Part shown: positions 8,931 through 17,974 of the stretch, piece by piece
Position numbering within the stretch: position 1 is the first letter of the stretch
Layout: every line of letters begins with the position of its first letter
From: an uncultured Roseicyclus sp.
Lineage (GTDB): Bacteria > Pseudomonadota > Alphaproteobacteria > Rhodobacterales > Rhodobacteraceae
DNA: 64,000 bases
Direction: 5' to 3'
Assembly (NCBI GenBank): GCA_947500415.1
Contig: CANMRT010000001.1
Span: 1,328,982 to 1,392,981 of the forward strand
Program-made: the position numbers and the translations under genes
The notes under the pieces: generated by a model
What the model saw: the letters and a program-made list of their open reading frames with translations, nothing else
Told to the model about the DNA's origin: nothing
The model's database searches: none

Positions 8931-9331
8931 GCCTTGATCCGCGCCTGAAAGAAGAACCGTATGCGCTTGAGGCGCATCTGGGTTACGAGATGACTGCGTG
9001 GCGGGAGGATGAGGCAGTCGTCGAAATGCCGCTGCATCCGCATATCGCCAATCGGCAAGGCCTGCCCCACGGCGGGGTGCACGCGACTTTGATGGATACG
9101 GCGATGGGTTACGCCGGGTGCTACACTGGCGACCCGGAACAAAAGCAGATGGCGTTGACGCTTTCCTTCAACGTCAACTACCTGTCGCGGCCCTTAGGAG
9201 AACGGTTGATTGCGGCGGCGAAGCGCACGGGAGGCGGGAAATCTACGTTTTTCGCTGAGGCCGAGGTGCGGGACGACTTGGGAACGCTAATTGCGACCGG
9301 TTCCGGCGTGTTTCGGTATCGAAAGGGGTGA
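8927..9331 (+). CDS. PaaI-family hotdog-fold thioesterase
   Basis: A 134-residue hotdog protein. HGGVHATLMDTAMGYAG carries the conserved HGG and the catalytic Asp of PaaI/YdiI-type acyl-CoA thioesterases, and LSFNVNYLSRPLG follows as the usual central strand. It overlaps the kinase gene by 4 bp (ATGA) and ends the operon. It probably releases acids from CoA intermediates made by the upstream enzymes or salvages stalled thioesters. The gene is followed immediately by a DnaA-box-like palindrome. Confidence 0.87.
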   Translation: MSLDPRLKEEPYALEAHLGYEMTAWREDEAVVEMPLHPHIANRQGLPHGGVHATLMDTAMGYAGCYTGDPEQKQMALTLSFNVNYLSRPLGERLIAAAKRTGGGKSTFFAEAEVRDDLGTLIATGSGVFRYRKG

Positions 9332-9332
9332 G

Positions 9333-9354
9333 TTATCCACAGGGATGTGGATAA
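9333..9354. promoter_or_regulatory. Inverted pair of perfect DnaA-box sequences, or operon terminator hairpin
   Basis: TTATCCACA at 9333-9341 and its exact reverse complement TGTGGATAA at 9346-9354 are separated by 4 bp. Each equals the consensus DnaA box. The same dyad forms a 9-bp stem with a GGGA-type loop and is followed 10 bp later by TTTTT at 9363-9367, so it could also act as an intrinsic terminator for the operon above. It stands 2 bp after the thioesterase stop codon. Confidence 0.6.
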
Positions 9355-9428
9355 GTAACTGTCTTTTTCGAACGCAAATTGTGCCTAATTTGGAAGAATC
9401 TGCCTGAAGACTATCAAATCCGAAACAT

Positions 9429-10628
9429 TCAGTTTGAAATGCCATCGATATTGGCCATTAACTCTGGAATGGCCTTCTTGAAGCGGAAAAATCCGTGAGT
9501 TGCGTGCGGCCAAGCGGTGCGATCCCAGTGTCGTTGGACCTCAACGAGAGAGATTCCGTCCGTTTCGAGCCGCTTGCGGAGAAGGCGCAGCGCGCTCGCG
9601 CTGGGACCGACCGGCGCGTAGGGGGCGACGACTTGTTCGAGGCCGTTGTCCTTGGCCCATGCTGCGACGGTGTCCGGCTCTCGCGTAACCGGGCCTTGTT
9701 CGCCTAGCTTGTTTGACCAGCGATCTATGGCGTCCTGAACGGCACCCTCAGCAAAGCCAAGCACCTGGGCGCTGACATCATTTGGCGATCGGCGCGTTGT
9801 CGCGATCAAGGCGGCCCCGGCGATGGGTGCGTCGGCCAGGGCGTCGAGCAAAAACCGGGGCGAGAGGTCATCTTCGTGGAGCAACACGCCGGTGCGCAGG
9901 CCTGCCTGCGGCTCGCCAGATTGCGGGATCGGGCGGCGTTCGGGGTGGGGCGGGCCGGACAACGGCTCCGCTTCTGTGTTCAGCCGCCATTCCGGATTGT
10001 GGCGGCTTTCGGTGTATTTCGCGATGTTGGAGGAGCGGGCGATGTAGTGTTTGCCCTGGGTTTGCAGGCCTGCAACCCAACGCCAGCTGAGCGTGTTTGA
10101 GGCCGGGTCGCCGTCCAGCAGGTGCCGCATGAAGAAATCCGCGCCTGCCTGCCAGGGCAGGCCGAGCGTGAAAATCCAGATCGAGGCGAACCACATGCGG
10201 GCGTGATTGTGGAGGTAGCCGGTCTCTATCAGCTCCTGCGCCCATTCGTTAAAGGCGGCGATGTCGGTCTGGCCCGCCTCGGCCCGCGCCACGCCGTCTA
10301 TCGTGCCCAACCGCTGCACATCGCGTAGGTAATCTGCCCAGATCTGCGGGCGCATTTCCAGCCAGCCCTTCCAATAGGTGCGCCAGCAGACTTCTTGCAC
10401 AAATTTTTCAGCCGTGGAGAGGGAGTAGCGACCAAGCACGGCCTCACACACTTCGGCCTCGGTGATCAGGCGATGGCGGACGTAGGGTGAGAGTTGGCTG
10501 ACGTGGGGGTGGGCCTTGTCTGGCAGGTCGTAATTGCGCCGCGACGCATAATCGCGCCCGGCTTTGGGGACAAAATCAGACAGCTTTCGGAGCGCTTCGG
10601 CACGGGTGGGGGGGAAGATTTCGTTCAT
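9429..10628 (-). CDS. Photolyase/cryptochrome FAD-domain protein with atypical domain order
   Basis: A 399-residue protein. Residues about 30-215 match the FAD-binding helical domain of DNA photolyases: SQLSPYVRHRLI, FVQEVCWRTYWKG, TGYLHNHARMWFASIW and GDPASNTLSWRWVAGLQ. The usual N-terminal alpha/beta antenna domain is absent in front. Residues about 235-399 instead look like an alpha/beta domain, ending in WDRTAWPHATHGFFRFKKAIP. It may repair UV lesions or act as a blue-light sensor. The start at 10628 begins the homologous part, though its ribosome site is weak; an extension to 10772 would overlap clpP. Confidence 0.75.
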   Translation of the reverse strand: MNEIFPPTRAEALRKLSDFVPKAGRDYASRRNYDLPDKAHPHVSQLSPYVRHRLITEAEVCEAVLGRYSLSTAEKFVQEVCWRTYWKGWLEMRPQIWADYLRDVQRLGTIDGVARAEAGQTDIAAFNEWAQELIETGYLHNHARMWFASIWIFTLGLPWQAGADFFMRHLLDGDPASNTLSWRWVAGLQTQGKHYIARSSNIAKYTESRHNPEWRLNTEAEPLSGPPHPERRPIPQSGEPQAGLRTGVLLHEDDLSPRFLLDALADAPIAGAALIATTRRSPNDVSAQVLGFAEGAVQDAIDRWSNKLGEQGPVTREPDTVAAWAKDNGLEQVVAPYAPVGPSASALRLLRKRLETDGISLVEVQRHWDRTAWPHATHGFFRFKKAIPELMANIDGISN

Positions 10629-10758
10629 ATCCCGGCAACTATTGTGAAGGGCGCGATAATCAACCGGGGCGAATTCGACATGGCCTGCCCTTGCAGCCCC
10701 CCAAGGGCAGACATAAGACTCAAGAACAACACTGCGATGAATTCGAGAGGCAGGCGCG

Positions 10759-11379
10759 ATGCAAGATCCCATTCAGACTTACAACAACCTCGTACCCATG
10801 GTCGTCGAGCAGACGAGCCGCGGCGAACGCGCCTATGATATTTTCAGCCGACTGCTGAAAGAGCGCATCATTTTTATCAACGGGCCGATTCACTCCGGCA
10901 TGAGCCATCTTGTGGTGGCGCAGTTGCTGCACCTTGAGGCGGAGAACCCGTCGAAAGAGATCAGCATGTACGTGAACTCGCCCGGCGGCGAAGTGACGGC
11001 GGGCATGTCGATCTATGATACGATGCAGTATATCCGGCCAAAGGTGTCCACGCTCGTTTGCGGCATGGCGGCCTCCATGGGGTCTGTCATCGCGGTGGGC
11101 GGTGAAAAAGGCATGCGTTTTGCGCTGCCCAACGCGGAATTCATGGTGCACCAGCCTTCGGGCGGATCCCAGGGCAAGGCGGCGGATATCCTGATCTCGG
11201 CCAAGCACATCGAAACGACGCGAGAGCGGCTTTATCAACTGTATGTTAAGCATACTGGGCAAGAGTACGATGTGGTGGAGCGTGCGTTGGACCGCGATAC
11301 CTGGATGACGCCTGAAGAGGCAAAGGATTGGGGCCACGTTGATGAAATCGTCGAAAACCGGGGATCTGACGAGGGTTAA
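10759..11379 (+). CDS. clpP: ATP-dependent Clp protease proteolytic subunit
   Basis: A 206-residue serine protease subunit. The catalytic triad is S106 (GMAASMGS), H131 (FMVHQPSGG) and D180 (LDRDTWM). Fourteen copies assemble into the barrel that degrades proteins fed by ClpX or ClpA. Length and motifs are standard. The clpX gene follows 154 bp downstream, giving the usual clpP-clpX order; the gap holds two hairpins, so clpX probably has its own promoter. It is divergent from the photolyase-like gene. Confidence 0.97.
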   Translation: MQDPIQTYNNLVPMVVEQTSRGERAYDIFSRLLKERIIFINGPIHSGMSHLVVAQLLHLEAENPSKEISMYVNSPGGEVTAGMSIYDTMQYIRPKVSTLVCGMAASMGSVIAVGGEKGMRFALPNAEFMVHQPSGGSQGKAADILISAKHIETTRERLYQLYVKHTGQEYDVVERALDRDTWMTPEEAKDWGHVDEIVENRGSDEG

Positions 11380-11392
11380 GGCGCCCTCGGCT

Positions 11393-11411
11393 CGTGTGCC
11401 ACAGCACACGG
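11393..11411 (+). other. Hairpin in the clpP-clpX gap
   Basis: CGTGTGC and GCACACG form a perfect 7-bp stem with a CACA loop just after the clpP stop. There is no T-run behind it, so it is more likely an mRNA 3'-end stabiliser or processing site than a full intrinsic terminator. A further CTCGG/CCGAG dyad and a GGGGC/GCCCC dyad lie between it and clpX. Confidence 0.4.
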
Positions 11412-11533
11412 GATTGTTCCGGAATTTGCGATTGTGACCCGAGCGGCGCTGTTCTAGGCTGGCGCAAACTCGGGTTCAGGACCGAGCCTGACGGGGCCAT
11501 CCCGCCCCTGACGGACCGTACGAGGTAAACGAG

Positions 11534-12799
11534 ATGGCTAGTAATTCCGGCAGCGACAGCAAGAACACGCTCTATTGTTCCTTCTGCGGCAAAAGCCAGC
11601 ATGAGGTCCGCAAACTGATCGCGGGCCCGACTGTATTCATCTGTGATGAATGCGTTGAATTGTGCATGGATATTATCCGTGAAGAGACGAAATCGGCTGG
11701 TCTGAAATCGGAAGACGGGGTGCCGTCGCCGAAAGAGATTTGCGGTGTGCTGGATGACTACGTGATCGGGCAGGCGCACGCGAAGCGCGTGCTGTCGGTG
11801 GCCGTTCACAACCACTACAAGCGCCTGAACCATTCCGACAAATCCGAGATCGAGCTGGCAAAATCCAACATACTGCTGATCGGCCCCACGGGCTGCGGCA
11901 AGACGTTGTTGGCGCAGACGCTGGCGCGCATTCTGGATGTGCCGTTTACCATGGCTGACGCAACCACGCTGACGGAAGCGGGTTACGTGGGTGAGGATGT
12001 TGAGAACATCATCCTCAAGCTGCTGCAGGCATCCGAATACAACGTGGATCGGGCGCAGCGCGGCATCGTCTATATCGACGAGGTCGACAAGATCACGCGC
12101 AAGTCAGACAACCCCTCCATCACGCGTGACGTGTCTGGTGAGGGCGTGCAGCAGGCGCTTCTGAAGATCATGGAAGGCACTGTCGCAAGCGTTCCGCCCC
12201 AGGGTGGCCGCAAGCATCCGCAGCAGGAATTCCTGCAGGTGGACACGACGAACATTCTGTTCATTTGTGGTGGCGCATTTGCGGGCCTCGACAAGATCAT
12301 CGCGCAGCGCGGCAAAGGCTCGGCCATGGGTTTCGGGGCCGATGTACGTGATCCGGACAGCAAGTCGGTGGGCGAGTACTTCAAGGATCTGGAGCCAGAA
12401 GACCTGCTGAAATTCGGTCTGATCCCGGAATTCGTGGGCCGTTTGCCCGTGATCGCGACGCTGGAAGATCTGGATGAAGACGCGCTGGTTACCATCCTGA
12501 CTGCGCCGAAGAACGCGCTGGTCAAGCAGTACCAGCGCCTGTTCGAGCTGGAAGATGTGAAGCTGACATTCACCGAAGATGCGTTGAGCGCGATTTCCAA
12601 ACGCGCGATCGAGCGCAAAACCGGTGCCCGCGGCCTGCGGTCGATCATGGAGGACATCCTGCTCGACACGATGTTCGACTTGCCCGGCGCGGAAGGCGTG
12701 GAAGAGGTTGTGGTGAACGAAGAGGCCGTCGGCCCTGACGCGCAGCCGATCATGGTCTATTCCGACAAAGCCAAAGAAGAGCCCGCGAGCGCGGGGTGA
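11534..12799 (+). CDS. clpX: ATP-dependent Clp protease ATP-binding subunit
   Basis: A 421-residue AAA+ unfoldase. The N-terminal zinc-binding domain has C15, C18, C37 and C40 (YCSFCGK and FICDEC). Walker A is GPTGCGKT, the pore loop is GYVGED and Walker B is IVYIDEVDK. The arginine-containing sensor II segment [10 protein letters not shown] lies near residue 365. It recognises and unfolds substrates, including SsrA-tagged and cell-cycle proteins, for ClpP. Length and domains are normal; the start is preceded by GAGGTAAACGAG. Confidence 0.97.
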   Translation: MASNSGSDSKNTLYCSFCGKSQHEVRKLIAGPTVFICDECVELCMDIIREETKSAGLKSEDGVPSPKEICGVLDDYVIGQAHAKRVLSVAVHNHYKRLNHSDKSEIELAKSNILLIGPTGCGKTLLAQTLARILDVPFTMADATTLTEAGYVGEDVENIILKLLQASEYNVDRAQRGIVYIDEVDKITRKSDNPSITRDVSGEGVQQALLKIMEGTVASVPPQGGRKHPQQEFLQVDTTNILFICGGAFAGLDKIIAQRGKGSAMGFGADVRDPDSKSVGEYFKDLEPEDLLKFGLIPEFVGRLPVIATLEDLDEDALVTILTAPKNALVKQYQRLFELEDVKLTFTEDALSAISKRAIERKTGARGLRSIMEDILLDTMFDLPGAEGVEEVVVNEEAVGPDAQPIMVYSDKAKEEPASAG

Positions 12800-12864
12800 T
12801 CCGACGCATTGGGTCAGCATATTCGTCGTAATCAGCGTGAAATTCGCTATGAGAACCCGAGGAA

Positions 12865-13245
12865 ATGTCTAGGGCGATAATACTATTGGCTACAAGCTCT
12901 GCAGCCTTGTGTGCGTTTTTGTTTTTTTTGCGCGGTGATTTCGCAGAGCGTGAAGAGTTCCGTTTCCAGACCGCCGAAAACCATGGCGCTCGGTCCGTCG
13001 CATTCTCTTGTCGGGTTTCCACGGGCATCGCAGATACTGATGCACGAGCCCGGGCAGCGTTTGCGGCATATACATCGTTTCGTGAGGATCGCCACGCATG
13101 GGCGAGCGAGCGGAATGCGGGCCGGGGCATCGACGAGATACGGAACGCAGAAATGTTGGATATTGTCGAAAGCGCTGACAGGATGGTGCGGGACTTTCAT
13201 CAAAGTCTCGTAGATGATTTTGGATGCCGCATTCTGGACTGGTAG
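12865..13245 (+). CDS. Uncharacterised small membrane-anchored or exported protein
   Basis: A 126-residue protein of unknown function. Residues 5-22 form one hydrophobic helix that could be a signal anchor; the rest is polar, with a helix-prone FHQSLVDDFGC end. GAGGA precedes the ATG but with very short spacing. It sits between clpX and a convergent glycosyltransferase gene. No motif was recognised. Competing frames on the minus strand look less protein-like, so this is the best but uncertain choice. Confidence 0.45.
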   Translation: MSRAIILLATSSAALCAFLFFLRGDFAEREEFRFQTAENHGARSVAFSCRVSTGIADTDARARAAFAAYTSFREDRHAWASERNAGRGIDEIRNAEMLDIVESADRMVRDFHQSLVDDFGCRILDW

Positions 13246-13294
13246 ATGGCATGCTGGGTAAGCGACCGGAATCAGGTTCGGCAAGCGTAACGCC

Positions 13295-14296
13295 TTAACG
13301 CAGCCAAAGGTTGTTGCGTTTCAGCGTGTTACGGATCGCCTGTTCCCGGCGGGGCAGGTTGGCGCGGTCGAAAAGCGCGCGGGCTTTCTGGCCTTTGCCC
13401 TGGTAGATCATGCGCTTCATCGGCTCGTAGCCTTTTAGCACCTTCTTGATCTTATTCGGCGCGGAGACCTCTTCCAGCGTATCGACGACGATCTGGTCTT
13501 CGCGCGCATAGAGAAGGGGCAGAAGTCTGTAATGGCAGGTGGTTTTGCCGTCGAGCCAGCCGGGCTCCAGCGCGTCGCGGCCGCCGCCAAATGAATGGAT
13601 CACGAGGGGCAGGGCCACCTGGTCGAGCCATGGGTCGAGGACCTGGCAAACGATTTCCGCGGGGCCGTTGTCGCGGATCGTGGTGGCATATTCGGTGAAG
13701 CGCTGCCCGAATTCATGTGGGCACTTGTAGTAGAAGAAGCCAGCATTGAAGTAGAGGTAGCGGCGCCAGTATTCATCGGGCTTGCTTTGGTCGAGGGAGC
13801 TTTCGAAATCGAGGCCGAATTGATCGTAGAGCGATTTCCACGTGTCCGTGTAGCCCGGCCCGTAGAGTTCGATTTTGGGCCAGGTGCCTTCGACCCGAAG
13901 GCTGGCGGAGGGTTTGGCGAAATCGAAGGGGACCTTGGTGAGATCATCCATCACAAGCGTGTCGGTGTCGAAGAAGACGAAGGGCTCGCCCTTGGGGAGT
14001 GCCTTGAGGGCTTCGATCTTGTTCCCGTAGGGATAATATTCGCCGAAGTGCTTGTTCTCGAATGAGATAATCTCAGCCCCAAGCTCTTCGAGAAGGCTGC
14101 GGACGGCGTTGTCGCCCATTCGCGGATCTTTGGACCACCGTCCGTTGGGCTGGGGTTCAGCGACGAAGAAGCGACCCGGAAACTTGGGATTGGCCGCACG
14201 GAATGACGCGGCAAAAAGGGCCGCTTCATATTGCAGGCGACCGTTCTGGCCGACGATCACGACGTTGAATGGGATAGCCTTTGGCTTTTTCGCCAT
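13295..14296 (-). CDS. Glycosyltransferase-like protein (GT-A fold)
   Basis: A 333-residue soluble protein. PFVFFDTDTLVMDD near residue 110 contains the DTD (DxD-type) metal and nucleotide-sugar binding motif of GT-A glycosyltransferases. YLYFNAGFFYYKCP downstream resembles the acceptor-side region of family GT8-like enzymes. The N-terminus (NVVIVGQNGRLQYEAALFAASFRAANP) starts as a Rossmann-like strand-helix without a signal peptide. It is likely cytosolic and acts on a surface polysaccharide or lipid; the sugar is unknown. No related genes adjoin it. Confidence 0.6.
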   Translation of the reverse strand: MAKKPKAIPFNVVIVGQNGRLQYEAALFAASFRAANPKFPGRFFVAEPQPNGRWSKDPRMGDNAVRSLLEELGAEIISFENKHFGEYYPYGNKIEALKALPKGEPFVFFDTDTLVMDDLTKVPFDFAKPSASLRVEGTWPKIELYGPGYTDTWKSLYDQFGLDFESSLDQSKPDEYWRRYLYFNAGFFYYKCPHEFGQRFTEYATTIRDNGPAEIVCQVLDPWLDQVALPLVIHSFGGGRDALEPGWLDGKTTCHYRLLPLLYAREDQIVVDTLEEVSAPNKIKKVLKGYEPMKRMIYQGKGQKARALFDRANLPRREQAIRNTLKRNNLWLR

Positions 14297-14364
14297 TGTT
14301 TCGGTGTCCGCTGCTCGTTCTTTTTCGGGACTATAGCGGTAACATCAGCGCCCTTCCAATGGGT

Positions 14365-16794
14365 TTACTGCGCGGGTTCTGTTTGTACGTCACGTAAGCG
14401 GTGACCATGTGGGTCGAATGGCGGCTCGGCCAGAATGCGTGCGGTATGGGGGCGGCCCAGGATCGCGACTTGCAGAGTGTCTCCGGGCTTTGCGGACCCG
14501 GATTTGACGTAGGCCAGCGCGAGGGATTGGTTCACATGGTAGCCATAACCGCCGGAGGAGACTTGGCCGATGGGGGTGCCGTCGGGCAGGAAGATTGGCT
14601 CTCCGCCGCTGGCGTCGGCCTGGTCGGCGTCGACGGACAGCAGGACCATATCCTCGCGTGGGGCGTTTTCGGAGATCTGCAACCAACTGTCTTTGTTCAA
14701 GAAATCCTTGTCCGGCTTGATGAGGCCTGCGAGGCCGGATTCCTGTGGCCAATATTCGGGGGAATAGTCGCGGCCCCAGGAGCCGTAGCCTTTCTCCAGC
14801 CGTAGAGACATCAGCGCGCGCGAGCCGACGGGGCCTGCGCCGACGGCTTTCCCTGCATCGAGTAGGGCGGCGTAAAGGGCCACTTGGTCGGTCTCGGCGC
14901 AGTGCAACTCCCACCCCAGATCGCCGGTGAACGACACGCGGATGGCCACGCAATCGACGCCTGAGACAGTGATGCGCTGGGATCGGAAGAAGGGGAAGGC
15001 GGCGTTTGAGAGGTCGGCGTTGGTCAGGCGTTGCAGGAGGGTTCGCGACTGCGGGCCTGCGATGTTGAAGCCACAGGTGGCCTTCGTCAGGCTGTCGAAG
15101 GTGGTGCCATCGGGCAGGGGAATGGCCTTGAAGAAGCGCTGATGGAAGCGTTCCGCAGCCCCGCCCCCGAGGATCCAGAATTCGTCTTCCGCAAGCCGAG
15201 TGACGGTGAAGTCGCCCGCCACCCCGCCACGTTTGCCGATCAACGGCGTCAGGCACGAACGGCCAACGGCGGTGGGCATTCGGTTGGGGAAAAGCGCGTT
15301 GAGCCATTCCTCGGCACCCGCGCCTTTCACGCGGTATTTGGCGAAGTTCGAGATGTCGATGATGCCTGCATTCTCCCGCAACATCCGCGCCTCGCGGCCT
15401 ACGACATCCCACCAGAGTTGGCGTGTGAAACCGGCGCTGTCGGAGGTGTTTTCGTCAAAGAAAGCAGGGTGTTCCCAGCCGTAATTCAGGCCAAATTTCG
15501 CGCCGAGTTCGGCCTGCATCTTGTAGACGGGGCGGGTCCGCACAGGGCGACCGGCCTCTCGTTCTTCGCCGGGGAAGTGGATTTTGAAGCGGTGGGCGTA
15601 TTGGTCTTCGACGCGGGCCTTGGTGAAGGCTTTGCCGGCCCAGTGGCCGTAGCGGGTGAGGTCCCAGCCGAAGAGGTCGAGGGATGGCTCGCCTTCGACT
15701 ATCCACTCGGCGGCGAGTTTGCCCAGGCCGCCGTTTTGCGAGAAGCCGGGGATGATGCCGTTGCAGCAGAAGTAGCCGGTCAGTTCGGGGACAGGGCCGA
15801 AAAGGGCGGAGCTGTCAGGCGACCAGATCATCGGGCCATTAATGACGCGCTTGATCCCGGCTGTGCCCACAACCGGCACGCGATCAATGGCGCGCATCAT
15901 GTTGGGCTCAATCCGTTCCAGATCGTCCGCGAACAGCTCATGCCCGAAGCCTTGCGGTGTGCCGTCTTCGGCCCAGAACCGCATGTCTTTCTCATAGGCG
16001 CCAACCAGCAGGCCTTGCCCCTCTTGGCGCAGGTAATATTCGCCGTCTCGGTCGGCGACGGAGGGCAGGCGGTTCTCCATCGCAGCGATCTCGGCGATGG
16101 TTTCGGTCACAAAATATTGGTGTTCGGTCGGGATCAGCGGCAGTTCGATCCCGGCCATGGCCGCCACCTCGCGGCCCCAAAGGCCAGCGGCGTTCACGAC
16201 CCAAGGCGTGCGGATTTCGCCCTTTTCCGTGCGCACGATCCATGTGCCGTCGGGTTGTTGTTCCGTGCCCGTGACAGGGCAGAAGCGGATGATTTCAGCG
16301 CCGCGTTGCCGTGCGCCCAGGGCGTAGGCATTGGTCACGCCAGAGGGATCCACGTTGCCGCCGTCGGGTTCAAACATGATGCAGCGGATGCCGTCGTAGT
16401 CGACCAGCGGGTGCAGGCGTTCGGCCTCATCCCGGCTGACTTCATGGAAGTTCATGCTATAGCGGCGGGCCTTGGCCTCTTGCAGGCGGAGCTGGTGTTC
16501 GCGATCTTCCGTTTGGGCGAGATACAAAGACCCGGGCTGGAAAACGCCGCAGGATTGGTCGGTTTCCTCTTCCAACTCCTTATACAAGTTCATGGTGTAG
16601 TGCTGGAGGCGCGAGATATTGGTGCTGTCGTGAAGCCCGTGGATGTTGGCCGCCGCGTGCCAGGTGGAGCCGGAGGTCAGCTCATCGCGTTCCAGCAGGA
16701 CGACGTCGGTCCAGCCCGCTTTGGCCAGATGGTAGAGGATCGAGCAGCCGACAACGCCGCCCCCGATGACGACGGCCTGGGCGTGGGTTCTCAT
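14365..16794 (-). CDS. FAD-dependent oxidoreductase with GcvT domain, dimethylglycine/sarcosine dehydrogenase-like
   Basis: An 809-residue two-domain enzyme. Residues 1-390 are a DAO-type FAD domain (VVIGGGVVGCSILYHLAKAG dinucleotide loop; GSTWHAAANIHGLH where flavin attaches in relatives). Residues about 440-790 are a GcvT-like folate-binding domain (ISNFAKYRVKGAGAEEWLN, GDLGWELH). Relatives demethylate dimethylglycine or sarcosine and pass the one-carbon unit to tetrahydrofolate, as in breakdown of choline and glycine betaine, common osmolytes for marine Rhodobacteraceae. The exact N-methyl substrate is not fixed by the sequence. It is followed by the glycosyltransferase at 13295 on the same strand. 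Confidence 0.82.
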   Translation of the reverse strand: MRTHAQAVVIGGGVVGCSILYHLAKAGWTDVVLLERDELTSGSTWHAAANIHGLHDSTNISRLQHYTMNLYKELEEETDQSCGVFQPGSLYLAQTEDREHQLRLQEAKARRYSMNFHEVSRDEAERLHPLVDYDGIRCIMFEPDGGNVDPSGVTNAYALGARQRGAEIIRFCPVTGTEQQPDGTWIVRTEKGEIRTPWVVNAAGLWGREVAAMAGIELPLIPTEHQYFVTETIAEIAAMENRLPSVADRDGEYYLRQEGQGLLVGAYEKDMRFWAEDGTPQGFGHELFADDLERIEPNMMRAIDRVPVVGTAGIKRVINGPMIWSPDSSALFGPVPELTGYFCCNGIIPGFSQNGGLGKLAAEWIVEGEPSLDLFGWDLTRYGHWAGKAFTKARVEDQYAHRFKIHFPGEEREAGRPVRTRPVYKMQAELGAKFGLNYGWEHPAFFDENTSDSAGFTRQLWWDVVGREARMLRENAGIIDISNFAKYRVKGAGAEEWLNALFPNRMPTAVGRSCLTPLIGKRGGVAGDFTVTRLAEDEFWILGGGAAERFHQRFFKAIPLPDGTTFDSLTKATCGFNIAGPQSRTLLQRLTNADLSNAAFPFFRSQRITVSGVDCVAIRVSFTGDLGWELHCAETDQVALYAALLDAGKAVGAGPVGSRALMSLRLEKGYGSWGRDYSPEYWPQESGLAGLIKPDKDFLNKDSWLQISENAPREDMVLLSVDADQADASGGEPIFLPDGTPIGQVSSGGYGYHVNQSLALAYVKSGSAKPGDTLQVAILGRPHTARILAEPPFDPHGHRLRDVQTEPAQ

Positions 16795-16999
16795 GGGGCG
16801 TGCTCCGGTCTGCGGTCCATGGTGGAACCGTGCGCCGGGAGTGGAATGCGATTCTGGTCAGGGGGCGACGTTTGCGGGCAAAATCGCGCAAGGGGTCGCT
16901 GAGCGGGCGATTGGGGTAAGCAGTAACCGGGGGCTTTCGGGACCGTTTCCTGCTGAAATGACCCTGTCGCTTCTCGCCAGCATACTTCGGATGCGGCGT

Positions 17000-17083
17000 T
17001 GGTGGGTGACCCTGGAATCGAACCAGGCGTGAGTCGCCTCGAGGGAGTTACAGTCCCCTGCCACACCTTGCGGCCTGTCACCC
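17000..17083 (-). tRNA. tRNA-Tyr (anticodon GUA)
   Basis: On the minus strand the 7-bp acceptor stem GGGTGAC/GTCACCC is followed by discriminator A and an encoded CCA at 17000-17002. The anticodon arm GGGGA-CTGTAAC-TCCCT presents GUA, a long variable arm (type II tRNA) follows, and the T arm is CCTGG-TTCGATT-CCAGG. The length of 84 with CCA is normal for tRNA-Tyr. It sits between the dimethylglycine-dehydrogenase-like gene and rlmB. Confidence 0.95.
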
Positions 17084-17191
17084 ATTCCGACGCAAGAGCG
17101 CGAAACGTGGACGCGAAATATCCACGCCCGCGCGGGGGGTCAAGCGGGAATGCGGCTTTGCATAGGCTCCGTGCAACGCTAAGGGTGCGGC

Positions 17192-17971
17192 ATGGCAAAA
17201 AAACCGACATGGGTGATCGACAAAGAGCGTGGCAAACGGGCGGCGGCGGCGGAAACGCTGTGGTTGTTCGGGCTGCATGCCGTTCGCGATGCGCTGGCGA
17301 ATCCTAAGCGTGAGATATTGCGGCTGGTGGTCAGCAAGAACGCTGCCGACAAACTGGGCGAAGCGATTGCCGAGCGGGGTATTGCGCCTGAGATCGCGGA
17401 CCCCCGCAAGTTTCCGGTGCCGCTTGATCCGGGCTCCGTCCATCAGGGGGCGGCGGTAGAGGTCAAACCGCTGGATTGGGGCGATTGGCGTGCGCTTGCG
17501 CGGGGCACGGGCGCGCGGTCCGTGGTGGTGATGCTCGACCGAGTGAGCGACCCGCACAACGTGGGCGCGATCCTGCGTTCGGCTGAGGTCTTTGGGGCCA
17601 CGGCGGTCATCGCACCGGCCCGTCATTCCGCACCCGAAACCGGCGCTTTGGCGAAAACTGCCAGTGGAGCATTGGAGCGGATGCCTTACGCCCGCATCGG
17701 CAATCTGGGCGACGCGATGGAGGCGTTGAAGGCCGACGGCTTCTGGATGGTGGGCCTGGCCGAAGAGGGCGCGCAGGACATTCACGAGGTCGCCAAGATC
17801 CACGCAGAGGGCCACGTGGCGCTGGTCATGGGCGCAGAAGGGCCGGGTCTGCGCGAACGCACGCGGGAATTGTGTGATGTGCTGGCAAAAATCCCCTTCG
17901 CGCGCGATTTTGGGTCGCTCAACGTCTCAAATGCGGCCGCTGTTGCCCTATATGCCCTGACAAAGGGGTAA
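17192..17971 (+). CDS. rlmB: 23S rRNA (guanosine-2'-O-)-methyltransferase RlmB
   Basis: A 259-residue SpoU/TrmH-family methyltransferase. The N-terminal LFGLHAVRDALANP substrate-binding domain precedes the knotted SAM-binding domain with motif I LDRVSDPHNVGAILRSAEVF, motif II MGAEGPGLR and motif III SLNVSNAAAVALY. It methylates the ribose of the peptidyl-transferase-loop guanosine of 23S rRNA (G2251 in E. coli). It lies divergent from tRNA-Tyr and 3 bp upstream of a small zinc-ribbon gene. Other TrmH-family tRNA methylases are possible, but the N-terminal domain favours RlmB. Confidence 0.92.
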   Translation: MAKKPTWVIDKERGKRAAAAETLWLFGLHAVRDALANPKREILRLVVSKNAADKLGEAIAERGIAPEIADPRKFPVPLDPGSVHQGAAVEVKPLDWGDWRALARGTGARSVVVMLDRVSDPHNVGAILRSAEVFGATAVIAPARHSAPETGALAKTASGALERMPYARIGNLGDAMEALKADGFWMVGLAEEGAQDIHEVAKIHAEGHVALVMGAEGPGLRERTRELCDVLAKIPFARDFGSLNVSNAAAVALYALTKG

Positions 17972-17974
17972 TGG

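Noticed and set aside
9333-9354. A chromosomal replication origin
   Set aside because: Only two DnaA boxes, no long A+T-rich unwinding region and no dnaA, gidA/mnmG, parAB or hemE context nearby.
11246-11833. Minus-strand frame between clpP and clpX
   Set aside because: Runs antisense through both clp genes and the gap; Arg/His/Pro-rich shadow.
15031-16902. Plus-strand open frame of 623 codons
   Set aside because: Antisense shadow of the dimethylglycine-dehydrogenase-like gene; no motif or signal.
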